A DNA stretch of 64,000 nucleotides from Owenia fusiformis (GCA_903813345.2 CAIIXF020000012.1:17617520-17681519); one strand, 5' to 3'. Positions 12,061-25,499 are shown, counted from the first letter of the stretch. A program made the numbers and translations. The notes: generated from the letters alone by a model not told the origin.

Positions 12061-14292
12061 CTATGTACGGAATGTCAATTTTCGGACCAGCTGTACATCG
12101 CACTGGTAGCAGCGACTAGTTTGATATATTGTGAGACGTTTATGTATATATTTTAACGTTTGCCAAAGAAGGGGTGTATCGATTGACTTCTCTGTTAGGG
12201 AGATATATAATATCCAATTCGTCTTAAATCGCTTATGCAATTTGCGCTCTTGACGAAATGTCAATTTTCCGACCGGTCGTACGTCACACTGCTACATGCC
12301 AGTCCTTTGCAATTTTGTTAGACGTTTAAGTATATATTTTGCAGTATGCTCTTGAATGGATTGAATGAATGATGTTCCCGTTCATGATATATTTTATATC
12401 TAATTTGTCTTAAATCTATGATACAGTTTGTGCTCTGGAGGAAATATTAATTTTCGGACCAGTCGTACGTAACGCTGGTGACAGCATGATATTTGTTATT
12501 TAGTGGGGTGTTTTGGGATACATTTTTACATTTGCCCTACCGAGGACTTGTTGAATGGTCATTCTATTCGTGAGATATTGAGTATCTAATTTGTCATACA
12601 AGTCTGATTTACTTTGGGCCATGTACAGGATGTCAATTTTCTGACCAGCTGTACATCGCACTGGTAGGAGCGACTAGTCTGATATATTGTGAGACGTTTA
12701 TGTATATATATTTACGTTTGCCAAAGGAGGGATGAATCGATTGACTTCTCTGTTAGGGGGATATATAATATCCAATTTGTCTTAAGTCGCTTATGCAATT
12801 CGCGCTCTTGACGAAATATCAATTTTCCGACCAGTCGTACGTCACACTGCTACATGACAGTTCTTTGCAATTTTGTGAGACGTTTAAGTATATATTTTGG
12901 AGTATGCTCTTCTAACGATTTAATGAATGATGTTCCCGTTCGTGATATATTTTATATCTAATTCGTCTTAAATATATGATGCAGTTTGTGCTCTGGAGGA
13001 AATGTCAATTTTCGGACCAGTCGTACGTAACGCTGGTTGCAGCATGATATTTGTTATTTAGTGAGATGTTTCAGGATACATTTTTACATTTGCCCTACCG
13101 AGGACTTGTTGATTGGTCATTCTATTCGTGAGATATTGAGTATCTAATTTGTCATACAAGTCTGATTTACTTTGGGCCATGTACGGAATGTCAATTTTCG
13201 GACCAGCTGTACATCGCACTGGTAGCAGTGACTAATTTGATATATTGTGAGACGTTTATGTATATATTTTAACGTTTGCCAAAGGAGGGGTGTATCGATT
13301 GACTTCTCTGTTAGGGAGATATATAATATCCAATTCGTCTTAAATCGCTTATGCAATAAGCGCTCTTGACGAAATGTCAATTTTCCGACCGGTCGTACGT
13401 CACACTGCTACATGCCAGTCCTTTGCAATTTTGTTAGACGTTTGAGTATATATTTTGCAGTATGCTCTTGAATGGATTGAATGAATGATGTTCCCGTTCA
13501 TGATATACTTTATATCTAATTTGTCTTAAATCTATGATACAGTTTGTGCTCTGGAGGAAATGTTAATTTTCGGACCAGTCGTACGTAACGCTGGTGACAG
13601 CATGATATTTGTTATTTAGTGGGGTGTTTTGGGATACATTTTTACATTTGCCCTACCGAGGACTTGTTGAATGGTCATTCTATTCGTGAGATATTGAGTA
13701 TCTAATTTGTCATACAAGTCTGATTTACTTTGGGCCATGTACAGTATGTCAATTTTCTGACCAGCTGTACATCGCACTGGTAGGAGCGACTAGTCTGATA
13801 TATTGTGAGACGTTTATGTATATATATTTACGTTTGCCAAAGGAGGGATGAATCGATTGACTTCTCTGTTAGGGGGATATATAATATCCAATTTGTCTTA
13901 AGTCGCTTATGCAATTCGCGCTCTTGACGAAATATCAATTTTCCGACCAGTCGTACGTCACACTGCTACATGACAGTTCTTTGCAATTTTGTGAGACGTT
14001 TAAGTATATATTTTGGAGTATGCTCTTCTAACGATTTAATGAATGATGTTCCCGTTCGTGATATATTTTATATCTAATTCGTCTTAAATATATGATGCAG
14101 TTTGTGCTCTGGAGGAAATGTCAATTTTCGGACCAGTCGTACGTAACGCTGGTTGCAGCATGATATTTGTTATTTAGTGAGATGTTTCAGGATACATTTT
14201 TACATCTGCCCTACCGAGGACTTGTTGATTGGTCATTCTATTCGTGAGATATTGAGTATCTAATTTGTCATACAAGTCTGATTTACTTTGGG
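12061..14292. repeat. Near-identical pair of 1,116-bp double units
   Basis: Private variants such as GTTAGACGTTT followed by TTTTGCAGTATGCTC occur at 12341 and 13457, exactly 1,116 bp (two trimers) apart. GATGAATCGATTGACTTCTC and TTCTAACGATTTAATG also recur in the two halves. The pair is much more alike than neighbouring trimers, which points to a recent duplication of a hexamer. Confidence 0.85.
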
Positions 14293-15931
14293 CCATGTAC
14301 AGAATGTCAATTTTCGGACCAGCTGTACATCGCACTTGTAGCAGTGACTAATTTGATATATTGTGAGACGTTTATGTATATATTTTTACGCTTGCCAAAG
14401 GAGGGATGTATCGATTGACTTCTCTGTTAGGGGGATATATAATATCTAATTCGTCTTAAATCGCTTATGCAATTTGCGCTCTTGACGAAATGTCAATTTT
14501 CCGACCAGTCGTACATATGTACATCACACTTTTATATGCACGTCCTTTGCAATTTTGTGAGACGTTTAGGTATATATTTTTGAGTATGCTCTGTAATGGA
14601 TTTAATGAATGATGTTCCCGTTCGTGATATATTTTATATCTAATTCGTCTTATATCTATGAAGCAGTTTGTGCTCTGGAGGAAATGTCAATTTTCGGACC
14701 AGTCGTACGTAACGCTGGTGGCAGCATGATATTCGTTATTTAGTGAGATGTTTCAGGATACATTTTTACAATTGCTTTACCGAGGACTTGTTGATTGGTC
14801 AATATATTCGTGAGATATTGAGTATCTAATTTGTCATACAAGTCTGATTTACTTTGGGCTATGTACGGAATGTCAATTTTCGGACCAGCTGTACATCGCA
14901 CTGGTAGCAGCGACTAGTTTGATATATTGTGAGACGTTAATGCATATATTTTAACGTTTGTCAAAGGAGGGATGTATCGATTGACTTCTCTGTTAGGGGG
15001 ATATATAATATCAAATTCGTCTTAAATCGCTTATACAATTTGCGCTCTAGACGAAATGTCAATTTTTCGACCAGTCGTACGTCACACTGCTACATGCCAG
15101 TCCTTTGCAATTTTGTGAGACGCTTAAGTATATTTTTTGGAGTATGCTCTAGAATGGATTTAATGAATAATGTTCCCGTTCGTGATATATTTTATATCTA
15201 ATTCGTCTTAAATCTATGATGCAGTTTGTGCTCTGGAGGAAATGTCAATTTTTACATTCGCCCTACCGAGAACTTGTTGATTGGTCAATATATTCGTGAG
15301 ATATTGAGTATCTAATTTGTCATACAAGTCTGATTTACTTTGGGCTATGTACGGAATGTCAATTTTCTGACCAGCTGTACATCGCACTGGTAGCAGCGAC
15401 TAGTTTGATATATTGTGAGACGTTAATATATATATTTTAACGTTTGTCAAAGGAGGGATGTATCGATTGACTTCTCTGTCAGGGGGATATATAATATCCA
15501 ATTCGTCTTAAATCACTTATACAATTTGTGCTCTAGACGAAATGTCAATTTTCCGACCAGTCGTACGTCACACTGCCAGTCCTTTGCAATTTTGTGAGAC
15601 GTTTAAGTAAATATTTTGGAGTATGCTCTTGAATGGATTTAATGAATGATGCTCCCGTTCGTGATATATTTTATATCTAATTCGTCTTAAATCTATGATG
15701 CAATTTGTGCTCTGGAAGAAATGTCAATTTACGGACCAGACGTACGTAACGCTTGTGGCAGCATGATATTTGTTATTTAGTGAGATATTTTAGGATACAT
15801 TTTTACATTTGCCCTACGGAGGACTTGTTGATTGGTCTTTCTATTCGTGAGATATTGAGTATCTAATTTGTCATACAAGTCTGATTTAATTTTCGGGCTA
15901 TGTACTATGTACAAGTCTGATTTACTTTGGG

Positions 15932-17250
15932 CTATGTACGGAATGTAAATTTTTCGACCAGTCGTACGTCACCCTGCTACATGCCAGTCCTTTGCAATTT
16001 TGTGAGACGTTTAGGTATATATTTTTGAGTATGCTCTGTAATGGATTTTATGAATGATGTTCCCGTTTGTGATATATTATCTAATTCGTCTTAAATCTAT
16101 GAAGCAGTTTGTGCTCTGGAGGAAATGTCAATTTTCGGACCAGTCGTACGTAACGCTGGTGGCACCATGATATTTGTTATTTAGTGAGATGTTTCAGGAT
16201 ACACTTTTACATTTGCCTTACCGAGCACTTGTTGATTGATCTTTCTATTCGTGAGATATTGAGTATCTAATTTGTCATACAGGTCTGATTTACTTTGGAC
16301 TATGTACGGAATGTAAATTTTCCGTCCTGTCGTACGTCACCCTGCTCCATGCCAGTCCTTTGCAATTTTGTGAGACGTTTAAGTATATATTTTGGAGTAT
16401 TAACTTGAATGGATTTAATGAATGATGTTCTCTTTCATGATATATTTTATATCTAATTCGTCTTAAATCTATGATGCAGTTTGTGCTCTGGAGGAGATGT
16501 CAATTTTCGGACCAGTCGTACATAACGCTGGTGGTAGCATGATATTTGTTATTTAGTGAGATACTTCAGGATACATTTTTACATTCGCCCTACCGAGGAC
16601 TTGTTGATTGGCATTTCTATTCGTGAGATGTTGAGTATCTTATTTGTCATACAAGTCTGATTTACTTTGGGCTATGTACGGAATGTCAATTTTCGGACCA
16701 GCTGTACATCGCACTGGTAGCAGCGACTAGTTTGATATATTTGGAGACGTTTATGTATATATTTTAACGTTTGCCAAAGGAGGGATGTATCGATTGACTT
16801 CTCTACAAGGGGGATATATAATATCCAATTCGTCTAAAATCACTTATACAATTTGCGCTCTAGACGAAATGTCAATTTTCCGACCAGTCGTACGTACCGT
16901 CACACTGCTACATGCCAGTCCTTTGCAATTTTGTGAGACATTTAAGTATGGATTTAATGAATGATGTTCCCGTTCGTGATATATTTTATATCTAACTCGT
17001 CTTAAATCTATGATGCAATTTGTGCTCTAGAAGAATGTCAATTTACGGACCAGTCGTACGTAACGCTGGAGGCAGCATGATATTTGTTATTTAGTGAGAT
17101 ATTTTAGGATACATTTTTACATTTGCCCTACCGAGGACTTGTTGATTGGTCTTTCTATTCGTGAGATATTGAGTATCTAATTTGTCATACAAGTCTGATT
17201 TACTTTTTGGGCTATGTACGGAATGTAAATTTTTCGACCAGTCGTACGTC
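15932..17250. repeat. A-less B-C dimers within the satellite
   Basis: At 15941, 16309 and 17221 (and in altered form at 17895) the C monomer joins B directly, skipping A. The joint reads GGAATGTAAATTTT instead of GGAATGTCAATTTT. All four copies carry the B variant GTACGTCACCCTG, where ordinary B has CACACTG. The first two joints are 368 bp apart, about two monomers. The shared diagnostic bases imply one deletion event that was then copied along the array. Confidence 0.85.
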
Positions 17251-17944
17251 ACCCTGCTACATGCCAGGCCTTTGCAATTTTTTGAGACGTTTAAGTATAT
17301 ATTTTGGAGTATGCTCTTGAATGGATTTAATGAATGATGTTCCCGTTCATGATATATTTTATATCTAATTCGTCTTAAATCTATGATGCAGTTTGTGCTC
17401 TGGAGGAAATGTCAATTTTCGGACCAGTCGTACGTAATGCTGGTGGCAGCATGATATTTGTTATTTAGTGAGATGTTTCAGCGTACATTTTTACATTTGC
17501 TCTACCGAGGACTTGTTGATTGATCATTCTATTCGTGAGATATTGAGTATCTAATTTGTCATACAAGTCTGATTTACTTTGGGCCATGTACGGAATGTCA
17601 ATTTTCGGACTAGCTGTACATCACACTGGTAGCAGCGACTAATTTGATATATTGTGAGACGTTTATGTATATATTTTTACGTTTGCCAAAGGAGGGATGT
17701 ATCGATTGACTTCTCTGTTAGTGGGATATATAATATCCAATTCGTCTTAAATCGCTTATGCAATTTGCGCTCTTGACGAAATGTCAATTTTCCGACCAGT
17801 CGTACATCACACTTTTATATGCCAGTCCTTTGCAACTTTGTGAGACGTTTAGGTATATATTTTTGAGTATGCTCTGTAATGGATTATGTACGGAATGAAA
17901 ATTTTCCGACCAGTCGTACGTCACCCTGTACATGCCAGTCCTTT

Positions 17945-18060
17945 ATATACTATATCTGCCCGCTCGGAGCGGGACGTAAAGCTATATCTGCCCGCTGATG
18001 AAAATATAAGTTTTTACAAACCAGCTTTATGTACCCGTAACACGTCCAAGTATGTGATAA
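17945..18060. other. Short foreign insert in the satellite with GC palindrome
   Basis: The satellite breaks off inside a B monomer after GCCAGTCCTT and resumes inside an A monomer at ATTTTTACGTTTGTCAAAGG. The roughly 115 bp between contain CTATATCTGCCCGCT twice (near 17950 and 17981) and the palindrome CCCGCTCGGAGCGGG. The base composition is unlike the satellite. Origin unknown; it could be a transposon fragment or filler DNA from break repair. Confidence 0.7.
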
Positions 18061-18886
18061 ATATTTTTACGTTTGTCAAAGGAGGGATGTATCGATTGAC
18101 TTCTCTGTTAGGGGGATATATAATATCCAATTAGTCTTAAATCGCTTATTCAATTTGCGCTCTTGACGAAATGTCAATTTTCCGACCAGTCGTACATCAC
18201 ACTTCTAAATGCTAGTCCTTTGCAATTTTGTGAGACGTTAAGGTATATAGTTTTAAGTATGCTCTGTAATGGATTTAATGAATGATGTCCCTGTTCGTGA
18301 TATATTTTATATCTAATTCGTCTTAAATCTATGAAGCAGTTTGTGCTCTGGAGGAAATGTCAATTTTCGGACCAGTCTTACCTAACGCTGGTGGCAGCAT
18401 GATATTTGTTATTTAGTGAGATGTTTCAGGATACATTTTTACATTTGCCCTACCGAGGACTTGTTGATTGGTCTTTCTATTCGTGAGATATTGAGTATCT
18501 AATTTGTCATACAAGTCTGATTTACTTTGGGCTATGTACGGAATGTCAATTTTCCGACCAGCTGTACATCGCACTGGTCGCGGCGACTAGTTTGATATAT
18601 TGTTAGACGTTTATGTATATATTCTAATGTTTGTCAAAGGAGGGATGTATCGATTGACTTCTCTGTTAGGACGATATATAATATCCAATTCGTCTTAAAT
18701 CACTTATACAATTTGCGCTCTAGACGAAATGTCAATTTTCCGACCAGTTGTACGTCACACTGCTACATGCCAGTATTTTGAAATTTTGTGAGACGTTTAA
18801 GTATATATTTTGGAGTATGCTCTTGAATGGATTTAATGAATGATGTTCTCTTTCATGATATATTTTATATCTAATTCGTCTTAAAT

Positions 18887-21364
18887 CTATGATGCAGTTT
18901 GTGCTCTGGAGGAAATGTCAATTTTCGGACCAGTCTTACCTAACGCTGGTGGCAGCATGATATTTGTTATTTGGTAAGATGTTATAGGATACATTTTTAC
19001 ATTTGCCCTACCGAGGACTTGTTGATTGGTCATTCTATTCGTGAGATTTTGAGTATCTAATTTGTCATACAAGTCTGATTTACTTTGGGCTAAGTACGGA
19101 ATGTCAATTTTCGGACCAGCTGTACATCGCACTGGTAGCAGCGACTAGTTTGATATATTGTGAGACGTTTATGTATATATTTTTACGTTTGCCAAAGGAG
19201 GGATGTATCGATTGACTTCTCTGTTAGGGGGATAAATAATATCCAATTCGTGTTAAATTGCTTATGCAATTTGCACTCTTGACGAAATGTCAATTTTCCG
19301 ACCAGTCGTACGTCACACTGCTACATGCCAGTCCTTTGCAATTTTGTGAGACGTTTAAGTTTATATTTTGGATATATGCTCTTGAATGGATTTAATGAAT
19401 GATGTTCCCGTTCGTGATATATTTTATATCTAATTTGTCTTAAACCTATGATGCAGCTTGTGCTCTGGAGAAAATGTCAATTTTCGGACCAGTCGTACGT
19501 AACGCGGGAGGCAGCATGATATTTGTCATTTAGTGAGATGTTTCAGGATACATTTTTACATTTTCCCTAACGAGGACTTGTAGATTGGTCTTTCTATTCG
19601 TGAGATATTGAGTACCTAATTTGTCATAAAGTCTGATTTACTTTGGAATATGTACGGAAAGTCAATTTTCCGACCAGCTGTACATCGCACTGGTAGCAGC
19701 GACTAGTTTGATATATTGTGAGACGTTTATGTATATATTTTAATGTTTGTCAAAGGAGGGATGTATCGATTGACTTCTCTGTTAGGGGGATATATAATAT
19801 CCAAGTCGTCTTAAATCACTTATACAATTTGCGCCCTAGATGAAATGTCAATTTCCCGACCAGTCGTACGTCACACTGCTACATGCCAGTCCTTTGCAAT
19901 TTTGTGAGACGTTTAAGTTTATATTTTGGAGTATGCTCTAGAATGGATTTGATGAATGATGTTCCCGTTGGTGATATATTTTATATCTAATTCGTCTTAA
20001 ATCTATGATGCAGTTTGTGCTCTGGAGGAAATGTCAATTTTCGGACCAGTCGTACGTAACGCTGGTGGCAGCATGATATTTGTTATTTTGCAAGATGTTA
20101 TAGGATACATTTTTACATTTGCCCAACCGAGGACTTGTTGATTGGTCATTCTATTCGTGAGATTTTGAGTATCTAATTTGTCATACAAGTCTGATTTACT
20201 TTGGGCTAAGTACGGAATGTCAATTTTCGGACCAGCTGTACATCGCACTGGTAGCAGCGACTAGTTTGATATATTGTGAGACGTATATATATATATTTTT
20301 ACGTTTGCCAAAGGAGGGATGTATTGATTGATTTCTCTGTTAGGGGGATATATAATATCCAATTCGTCTTAAATCGCTTATGCAATTTGCGCTCTTGACG
20401 AAATGTCAATTTTTCGACCAGTCGTACGTCACACTGCTACATGCCAGTCCTTTGCAATTTTGTGAGACGTTTAAGTTTATATTTTGGAGTATGCTCTAGA
20501 ATGGATTTGATGAATGATGTTCCCGTTGGTGATATATTTTATATCTAATTCGTCTTAAATCTATGATGCAGTTTGTGCTATGGAGGAAATGTCAATTTTC
20601 GGACCAGTCGTACGTAACGCTGGTGGCAGCATGATATTTCTTATTTAGTGAGATGTTTCAGGATCCATTTTTACATTTGCCCTACCGAGGACTTGTTGAT
20701 TGGTCATTCTATTCGTGAGATATTGAGTATCTAGTTTGTCATTCAAGTCTGATTTACTTTTGGCCATGTACGGAATGTCAATTTTCGGACCAGCTGTACA
20801 TCTCACTGGTAGCAGCGACTAATTTGATATATTGTGAGACGTTTATGTATATATTTTTACGTTTGCCAAAGGAGGGATGTATCGATTGACTTCTCTGTTA
20901 GGGGGATATATAATATCCAATTCGTCTTAAATTGCATATGCAATTTGCGCTCTTGACGAAATGTCAATTTTCCGACCAGTCGTACATCACACTTTTATAT
21001 GCCAGTCCTTTGCAATTGTGTGAGACGTTTAGGTATATATTTTTGAGTATGCTCTGTAATGGATTTAATGAATGATGTTCCCGTTCGTGATATATTTTAT
21101 ATCTAATTCGTCTTAAATCTATGATGCAGTTTGTGCTCTGGAGGAAATGTCAATTTTCGGACCAGTCGTACGTAACGCTGGTGGAAGCATGCTATTTTTT
21201 ATTTTGTGAGATGTTACAGGATACATTTTTACATTTGCCCTACCGAGGACTTGTTGATTGGTCATTCTATTCGTGAGATATTGAGTATCTAATTTGTCAT
21301 ACAAGTCTGATTTACTTTGGGCTATGTACGGAATGTCAATTTTCGGACCAGCTGTACATCGCAC
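18887..21364. repeat. Satellite stretch homogenised with a 1,116-bp period
   Basis: The reverse-strand open frame formed by C plus the A boundary starts and ends at 18887-19132, 20003-20248 and 21119-21364, each step exactly 1,116 bp. The alternate trimers between them carry frame-breaking variants. Here the amplified unit is therefore two trimers (a hexamer), as in the 12-14-kb pair but with different private variants. Confidence 0.85.
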
Positions 21365-24300
21365 TGGTAGCAGCGAGTAGTTTGATATATTGTGAGACGT
21401 TTATATATATATTTTTACGTTTTCCAAAGGAGGGATGTATTGATTGACTTCTCTGTTAGGGGAATATATAATATCCAATTCGTCTTAAATCGCTTATGCA
21501 ATTTGCGCTCTTGACGAAATGTCAATTTTTCGACCAGTCGTACGTTTCACTGCTACATGCCAGTCCTTTGCAATTTTGTGAGACGTTTGAGTATATATTT
21601 TGGAGTATGCTCTAGAATGGATTTAATGAATGATGTTCCCGTTCGTGATATATTTTATATCTAATTCGTCTTAAATCTATGATGCAGTTTGTGCTCTGGA
21701 GGAAATGTCAATTTTCGGACCAGTCTTACGTAACGCTGGTGGCAGCATGATATCTGTTATTTAGTGATCTGTTTCAGGATCCATTTTTACATTTGCCATA
21801 CCGAAGACTTGTTGATTGGTCATTCTATTCGTGAGATATTGAGTATCTAATTTGTCATTCAAGTCTGATTTACTTTGGGCCATGTAGGGAATGCCAATTT
21901 TCGGACCAGCTGTACATCGCACTGGTAGCAGCGACTAATTTGATATATTGTGAGACGTTTATGTATATATTTTTACGTTTGCCAAAGGAGGGATGTATCG
22001 ATTGACTTCTCTGTTAGGGGGATATATAATATCCAATTCGTCTTAAATCGCTTATGCAATTTGCGCTCTTGACGAAATGTCAATTTTTCGACTAGTCGTA
22101 AATCACACTTTTATATGCCAGTCCTTTGCAATTTTGTGAGACGTTTAGGTTTATATTTTTGAGTATGCTCTGTAATGGATTTAATGAATGATGTTCCCGT
22201 TCGTGATTGCTTTTATATCTAATTCGTCTTAAATCTATGAAGCAGTTTGTGCTCTGGAGGAAATGTCAATTTTCGGACCAGTCTTACGTAACGCTGGTGG
22301 CAGCATGATATCTGTTATTTAGTGATCTGTTTCAGGATACATTTTTACATTTGCCTTACTGAGGACTTGTTGATTGGTCAATATGCTCGTGAGATATTGA
22401 GTATCTAATTTGTCATACAAGTCTGATTTACTTTGGGCTATGTACGGAATGTCAATTTTTGGACCAGCTGTACATCGCACTGGTAGCAGCGACTAGTTTG
22501 ATATATTGTGAGACGTTTATGTATATATTTTTACGTTTGCCAAAGGAGGGATGTATCAATTGACTTCTCTGTTAGGGGGATATATAATATCCAATTCGTG
22601 TTAAATCGCTTATGCAATTTGCACTCTTGACGAAATGTCAATTTTCCGACCAGTCGTACGTCACACTGCTACATGCCAGTCCTTTGCAATTTTGTGAGAC
22701 GTTTAAGTATATATTTTGGAGTATGCTCTTGAATGGATTTAATGAATGATGTTCCCGTTCGTGATATATTTTATATCTAATTTGTCTTAAATCTATGATG
22801 CAGTTTGTGCTCTGGAAGAAATGTCAATTTTCGGACCAGTCGTACGTAACGCTGGAGGCAGCATGATATTTGTCATTTAGTGAGATGTTTCAGGATACAT
22901 TTTTACATTTTCCCTACCGAGGACTTGTAGATTGGTCATTCTATTCGTGAGATATTGAGTATCTAATTTGTCATAGAAGTCTGATTTACTTTGGGCTATG
23001 TACGGAATGTCAATTTCCGGACCAGCTGTACATCGCACTGGTAGCAGCGACTAGTGTGATATATTGTGAGACGTTTATGTATATATTTAACGTTTGCAAA
23101 AGGAGGGATGTATCGATTGACTTCTCTGTTAGGGGGATATATAATATCAAATTCGTCTTGAATCGCTTATGCAATTTGCGCTCTTGACGAAATGTCAATT
23201 TTCCGACCAGTCGTACGTTACACTGGTACATGCCCCTTCTTTGCAATTTTGTGAGACGTTTAAATATATATTTTGGAGTATTCTCTTGGATGGATTTAAT
23301 GAATGATGTTCCCGTTCGTGATATATTTCATATCTAATTCGTCTTAAATCTATGATGCAGTTTGTGCTCTGGAGGAAATGTCAATTTGCGGACCAGTCGT
23401 ACGTAACGCTGGTGGCAGCATTATATTTGTTATATAATGAGATGTTTCAGGATACATTTTTACATTTGTTCTACCGAGGACTTGTTAATTGGTCATTCTA
23501 TATGTGAGATATTGAGTACCTAATTTGTCATACAATTCTGATTTACTTTAGGCTATGTACGGAATGTCAATTTTCGGACCAGCAGTACATCGCACTATTA
23601 GCAGCGACTAGTTTGATATATTGTGAGACGTTCATGTATATATTTTTACGTTTGCCAAAGGAGGGATGTATCGATAGACTTCTCTGTTAGGGGGATATAT
23701 AATATCCAATTCGTCTAAAATCGCCTAGCAATTGTCGCTCTTGACGAAATGTCAATTTTCCGACCAGTCGTACGTCACACTGCTACATGCCAGTCCTTTG
23801 CAATTTTGTGAGACGTTTGAGTATATATTTTGGAGTGTGCTCTTGAATGGATTTAATGAATGATGTTGACGCTGGTGACAGCATAATATTTGTTATTTAG
23901 TGAGATGTTTTGGGATAAATTTTTACATTTGCCCTACTGAGGACTCGTTGATTGGTCATTCTATTCGTGAGATATTGAGTATCTAATTTGTCATACAATT
24001 TGTCTGATTCACTTTGGGCTATGTACGGAATGTCAATTTTCGGACCAGCTGTACATCGCACTGGTAGCAGCGACTAGGTTGATATATTGTGAGACGTTTA
24101 TGTATATATTTTTACGTTTGCCAAAGGAGGGATGTATCGATTGACTTCTCTGTTAGTGGGATATATAATATCCAATTCGTCTTAAATCGCTTATGCAATT
24201 TGCGCTCTTGACGAAATGTCAATTTTCCGTCCAGTCGTACATCACACTTTTATATGCCAGTCCTTTGCAATTTTGTGAGACGTTTAGGTATATATTTTTG

Positions 24301-24593
24301 AGTATGCTCTTGAATGGATTTAATGAATGATGTTCCCGTTCGTGATATATTTTATATCTAATTCGTCTTAAATCTATGATGCAGTTTGTGCTCTGGAGGA
24401 AATGTCAATTTTCGGGCCAGTCGTACGTAACACTGGTGGCAGCATGATATGTGTTGTTTAGTGAGATGTTTCAGGATACATTTTTACATTTGCCCTACCG
24501 AGGACTCGTTGATTGGTCATTCTATTCGTGAGATATTGAGTATCTAATTTGTCATACAAGTCTGATTTACTTTTGGCTATGTACGGAATGTCA

Positions 24594-25031
24594 TTTACTC
24601 AGTAGTTAGTAGGTAGTTACCAGTTTCGCTACCAGGTGGCTGATTCGGGGGAATTAACATGGCAGGGTATTGCAAAATTCCCTTACTTGAATATGCATCA
24701 GTTTTAATGGTTCACTTTTCATATTACCTTTATGTATCTAAAGAGTCGTACAAATTAAAATATGTCCAGTAAAAGAAAATAATATCTGCCCAACACAAGA
24801 AAAGATATTTCACTTTTTGTGGTTTTACAACATGGGCTCCATGGGCAATCTCCCCGACCTAGAAGTCACATTTTCAAAGAAAATTAAATTTTCAAAGTTG
24901 ATAAACTCTTTTCAAAACCACATTTTTAAATGTCATTTTACATGTAGATTCCAAATATGACATCAGTTTGAATGAATTGTGAATTTTTATTGACGTAAAT
25001 CAAGATTATTTCTACTCGCATCTGAGATATT
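24594..25031. other. Non-satellite insertion of about 440 bp in the satellite
   Basis: The array is interrupted inside the shared boundary block: it stops at GTACGGAATGTCA and resumes at CGGACCAGCTGTACATCGC. The insert starts with repeated TAGTTAGTAGGTAGTTACC and later holds TTTCAAAG-type A/T-rich sequence. I see no inverted termini, target duplication or coding potential. Its position exactly within the conserved boundary block is notable. After it, the array continues for only about 440 bp in disrupted form. Confidence 0.75.
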
Positions 25032-25499
25032 GTCGGACCAGCTGTACATCGCACTGGTAGCAGCGACTCGTTTGATATATTGTGAGACGTTTATGTATAT
25101 ATTTTTACGTTTGCCAAAGGAGGGATGTATCAATTGACTTCTCTGTTAGGGGGATATATAATATCCAATTCGTGTTAAATCGCTTATGCAATTTGCACTC
25201 TTGACGAAATGTCAATTTTCCGACCAGCCGTTAGTCACACTGCTATTAGCAAGTCCTTTGCTATTTTGTGAGACGTTTAAGTTAATATTTTGAAGTATGC
25301 CCTTGAATGGACTTAATGAATGCTATTCCCGTTCGTGATATATCTTATTTCTATTTTATATATGGATTTAATGAATGATGTTCCCGTTCATGATATATTT
25401 TATATCTAATTCGTCTTAAATCTATGATGCAGTTTGTGCTGTGGACGAAATGTCAATTTTCGGACTTTTTTCAATTTACATGTATACCTACATATACAT

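Larger units (their letters stand above)
8300..25465. repeat. Large satellite array: 186-bp monomers in a 558-bp trimeric higher-order repeat
   Basis: About 17.2 kb of tandem repeat. Three monomer types, A, B and C, each 186 bp, alternate to form a 558-bp unit. All three share a boundary block (AATGTCAATTTTCsGACCAG). A continues CTGTACATCGCACTGGTAGC, B continues TCGTACGTCACACTGCTAC, and C continues TCGTACGTAACGCTGGTGGC. Exact spacing is seen at 9301 (A), 9487 (B), 9673 (C) and 9859 (next A). Total length equals about 31 trimers, although deletions, A-less dimers and insertions interrupt the register. Every open frame of 60-90 codons inside the array recurs at satellite spacing and is not a gene. 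A centromeric or heterochromatic role is possible but unsupported here. Confidence 0.97.

Noticed and set aside
8719-23246. Many 60-90-codon frames starting MRCTAGPKIDIPY or MTFRQERKLHK
   Set aside because: They recur at satellite spacing (multiples of 558 bp) and are translations of the satellite. No start context, splice site or known domain.
8300-25465. CRISPR array
   Set aside because: Units are long, directly adjacent and similar throughout, without unique spacers; the rest of the window is eukaryotic.
8300-25465. CENP-B box and a firm centromere call
   Set aside because: No match to the CENP-B box core spacing was found in A, B or C monomers. A large satellite alone does not establish a centromere.
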